Below are positions 15,285-16,230 of a stretch of DNA of 16,230 nt, piece after piece (the stretch's first letter is position 1; each line of letters begins with the position of its first letter). Location: NCBI GenBank assembly GCA_905215015.1, contig CAJMOS010000069.1:1-16230 (forward strand), read 5' to 3'. The stretch comes from an uncultured bacterium (GTDB lineage Bacteria > Spirochaetota > Spirochaetia > Sphaerochaetales > Sphaerochaetaceae). Below the pieces are notes generated by a model. That model was not told where the DNA came from and made no database searches. It was given only the letters and a program-made list of their open reading frames with translations. Made by a program: the position numbers and the translations under genes.

Positions 15285-15290
15285 TAAACG

Positions 15291-15318
15291 AGAGTATCAC
15301 ACTCCGGAAGGTTGTCAA
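15291..15318 (-). promoter_or_regulatory. Promoter of lacI (and probably the whole catabolic operon)
   Basis: The minus strand has a perfect -35 TTGACA (15313-15318), a 16-base spacer and -10 TACTCT (15291-15296) preceded by TGA, an extended -10 element. The leader would be about 25 bases. Operators O2 and O3 bracket this promoter, with centres 57 bp apart. Confidence 0.65.
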
Positions 15319-15325
15319 GAAAAAA

Positions 15326-15341
15326 GTGAAAACGTTTTCTA
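15326..15341. promoter_or_regulatory. LacI-family operator O3 upstream of the lacI promoter
   Basis: GTGAAAACGTTTTCTA keeps the perfect core GAAAACGTTTTC and one full outer half. It lies 7 bases upstream of the lacI -35 box and about 110 bases before the divergent restriction gene, so it could also affect that gene. Confidence 0.7.
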
Positions 15342-15450
15342 TGCCAAATCAGGTCTCGTCCATAGTGAACACAAAGACAATGACGGCTTCATCGGATTTT
15401 TCTCCTGGTTTTCCTCTTTGTTTTGCACTATGCTGCAGAAGAGGTGAAAC

Positions 15451-16230
15451 ATGAGCAAAGGGCTTCCGAAGGGACTGTACGAACAAATCATCAATACATC
15501 TTACAGAGAAGCGTTATCGACGGAAGATCCCGAACTCGTGAAATCTGAAAAGTTGGGGGAAGCCGAGTCTTCGGACGCGCTTGCACTCTATGTTGGATCT
15601 TTGCTGAAAAAGGCGTTTGCAGAAACCGAAGACATCCCCAAGCGTGTCGAGCTTTCCAACCAAATCATTTCCATTCTCTCAAAGGTAGATTCCGATTTAA
15701 GCGATGCTATGGTCACCACTGACGAGCAAAACCTGCTTACAGAAATCCTGACCAGAGTTCCGCAATTACAGAAAAACGTTTCCCTGCCCCGCCCGAATAC
15801 TTCTCTGGTCCGTAGCACGCTTTTTACTGGAGCTTCCGATATTTCCATGGTGACCGAATTGAAGAAGGAATTCGAGTCGGCTGACCGTGTGGACATGTTG
15901 GTCTCCTTCATCAAGGTCAGCGGCCTGTCCATGATTCGGGAAGCGCTCCGATCGTTTACCGGCCGTGGGGGAAAGCTTCGTGTCATCACCACAACCTATA
16001 TGGGCGCAACCGACGCTGCCGCAATCCAAGAGCTCAGCAAGCTCCCGAACACGACGATCCATATTTCCTATGACACCAAGCACACGCGCCTGCATGCCAA
16101 GGCGTACATGTTTCATCGGGAGACAGGTTTTGATACTGCCTATGTCGGTTCTTCAAACCTTTCCAATGCTGCAATTACCGATGGCAGGGAATGGAACGTC
16201 AAACTTACCATCCATGATCAGCCTGACGTG
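15451..16230 (+). CDS. SauUSI-like PLD nuclease / helicase restriction protein, N-terminal part (runs off the window)
   Basis: Only the first 260 codons are present; the frame is open to the last base. Residues 5-15 (LPKGLYEQIIN) and the block LRVITTTYMGATD, HISYDTKHTRLHAKAYMF, YVGSSNLSNAAIT, REWNVKLT are the hallmark of proteins combining an N-terminal PLD phosphodiesterase with a DEAD/DEAH helicase and DUF3427. One HxK motif (H215, K217) and the GSSN motif (233-236) form the PLD half-site; PLD nucleases of this type dimerise to complete the active site. SauUSI of Staphylococcus aureus, a modification-dependent (type IV) restriction enzyme cutting DNA with methylated or hydroxymethylated cytosine, has this architecture. 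The helicase and recognition domains must lie beyond the window. GAGGTG lies 4 bases before the ATG. It is the only convincing plus-strand gene here and diverges from lacI across 191 bases. Confidence 0.9.
   Translation, partial: MSKGLPKGLYEQIINTSYREALSTEDPELVKSEKLGEAESSDALALYVGSLLKKAFAETEDIPKRVELSNQIISILSKVDSDLSDAMVTTDEQNLLTEILTRVPQLQKNVSLPRPNTSLVRSTLFTGASDISMVTELKKEFESADRVDMLVSFIKVSGLSMIREALRSFTGRGGKLRVITTTYMGATDAAAIQELSKLPNTTIHISYDTKHTRLHAKAYMFHRETGFDTAYVGSSNLSNAAITDGREWNVKLTIHDQPDV

Noticed and set aside
1..16230. CRISPR arrays, tRNA genes, insertion sequences or attachment sites
   Set aside because: No regularly spaced repeats, cloverleaf-like segments, transposase motifs or flanking direct repeats were noticed on reading both strands; a computed search could still find weak ones.

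Overview
The window looks like a bacterial chromosome segment of moderate GC content, most plausibly from a spirochaete of the Sphaerochaeta/Treponema group. The only direct hint is the signal peptide of the solute-binding protein (…VFAQGASEG…), a style common in those genomes, so the taxonomic call is tentative. Coding density is high. All genes except the last are on the minus strand, and no stretch over 300 bases lacks a gene. No tRNA, rRNA, CRISPR array or insertion sequence was seen.

Left half (about 101-8685, transcribed right to left): a four-gene block that looks like an accessory, probably anti-phage, locus. Its centre is a 1912-residue DUF4011-type SF1 helicase with a C-terminal Vsr/REase-like region and DUF3320, the architecture of the Hhe (HheA) defence protein. 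It is flanked by two diverged paralogues of unrecognised family (261 and 282 residues) that share a FHGTD…VLEM motif, a YA..A..FG.VG..AH.LA.A motif and a RPVVLM strand. Their layout is reminiscent of ADP-ribosyltransferase folds, but this is inference. A 307-residue helix-turn-helix protein of unknown role ends the block. A TTGACA-containing promoter candidate lies upstream.

Middle (8877-15259, also right to left): a metabolic operon under a LacI-family repressor. The order is lacI, permease, ATPase, periplasmic binding protein (SsuA/TauA/NMT1 type), alpha/beta hydrolase, class II sugar-bisphosphate aldolase and PfkB-family sugar-phosphate kinase. Several junctions are translationally coupled: an 8-nt overlap, a GTGA overlap and gaps of 16-42 nt. 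Three copies of a 16-bp palindrome (TAGAAAACGTTTTCTA and variants) lie in front of the permease and around the lacI promoter, fitting autoregulation and co-regulation. Pairing a sulfonate/nitrate-type ABC importer with a phosphosugar kinase and aldolase is unusual. It suggests uptake and glycolysis-like cleavage of a modified sugar; the substrate is not known.

Right edge (15451 to the window end, plus strand): the first 260 codons of a PLD-type nuclease/helicase protein of the SauUSI/DUF3427 family, a modification-dependent (type IV-like) restriction enzyme. It starts divergently from lacI. Two different defence-type loci therefore flank a catabolic operon.
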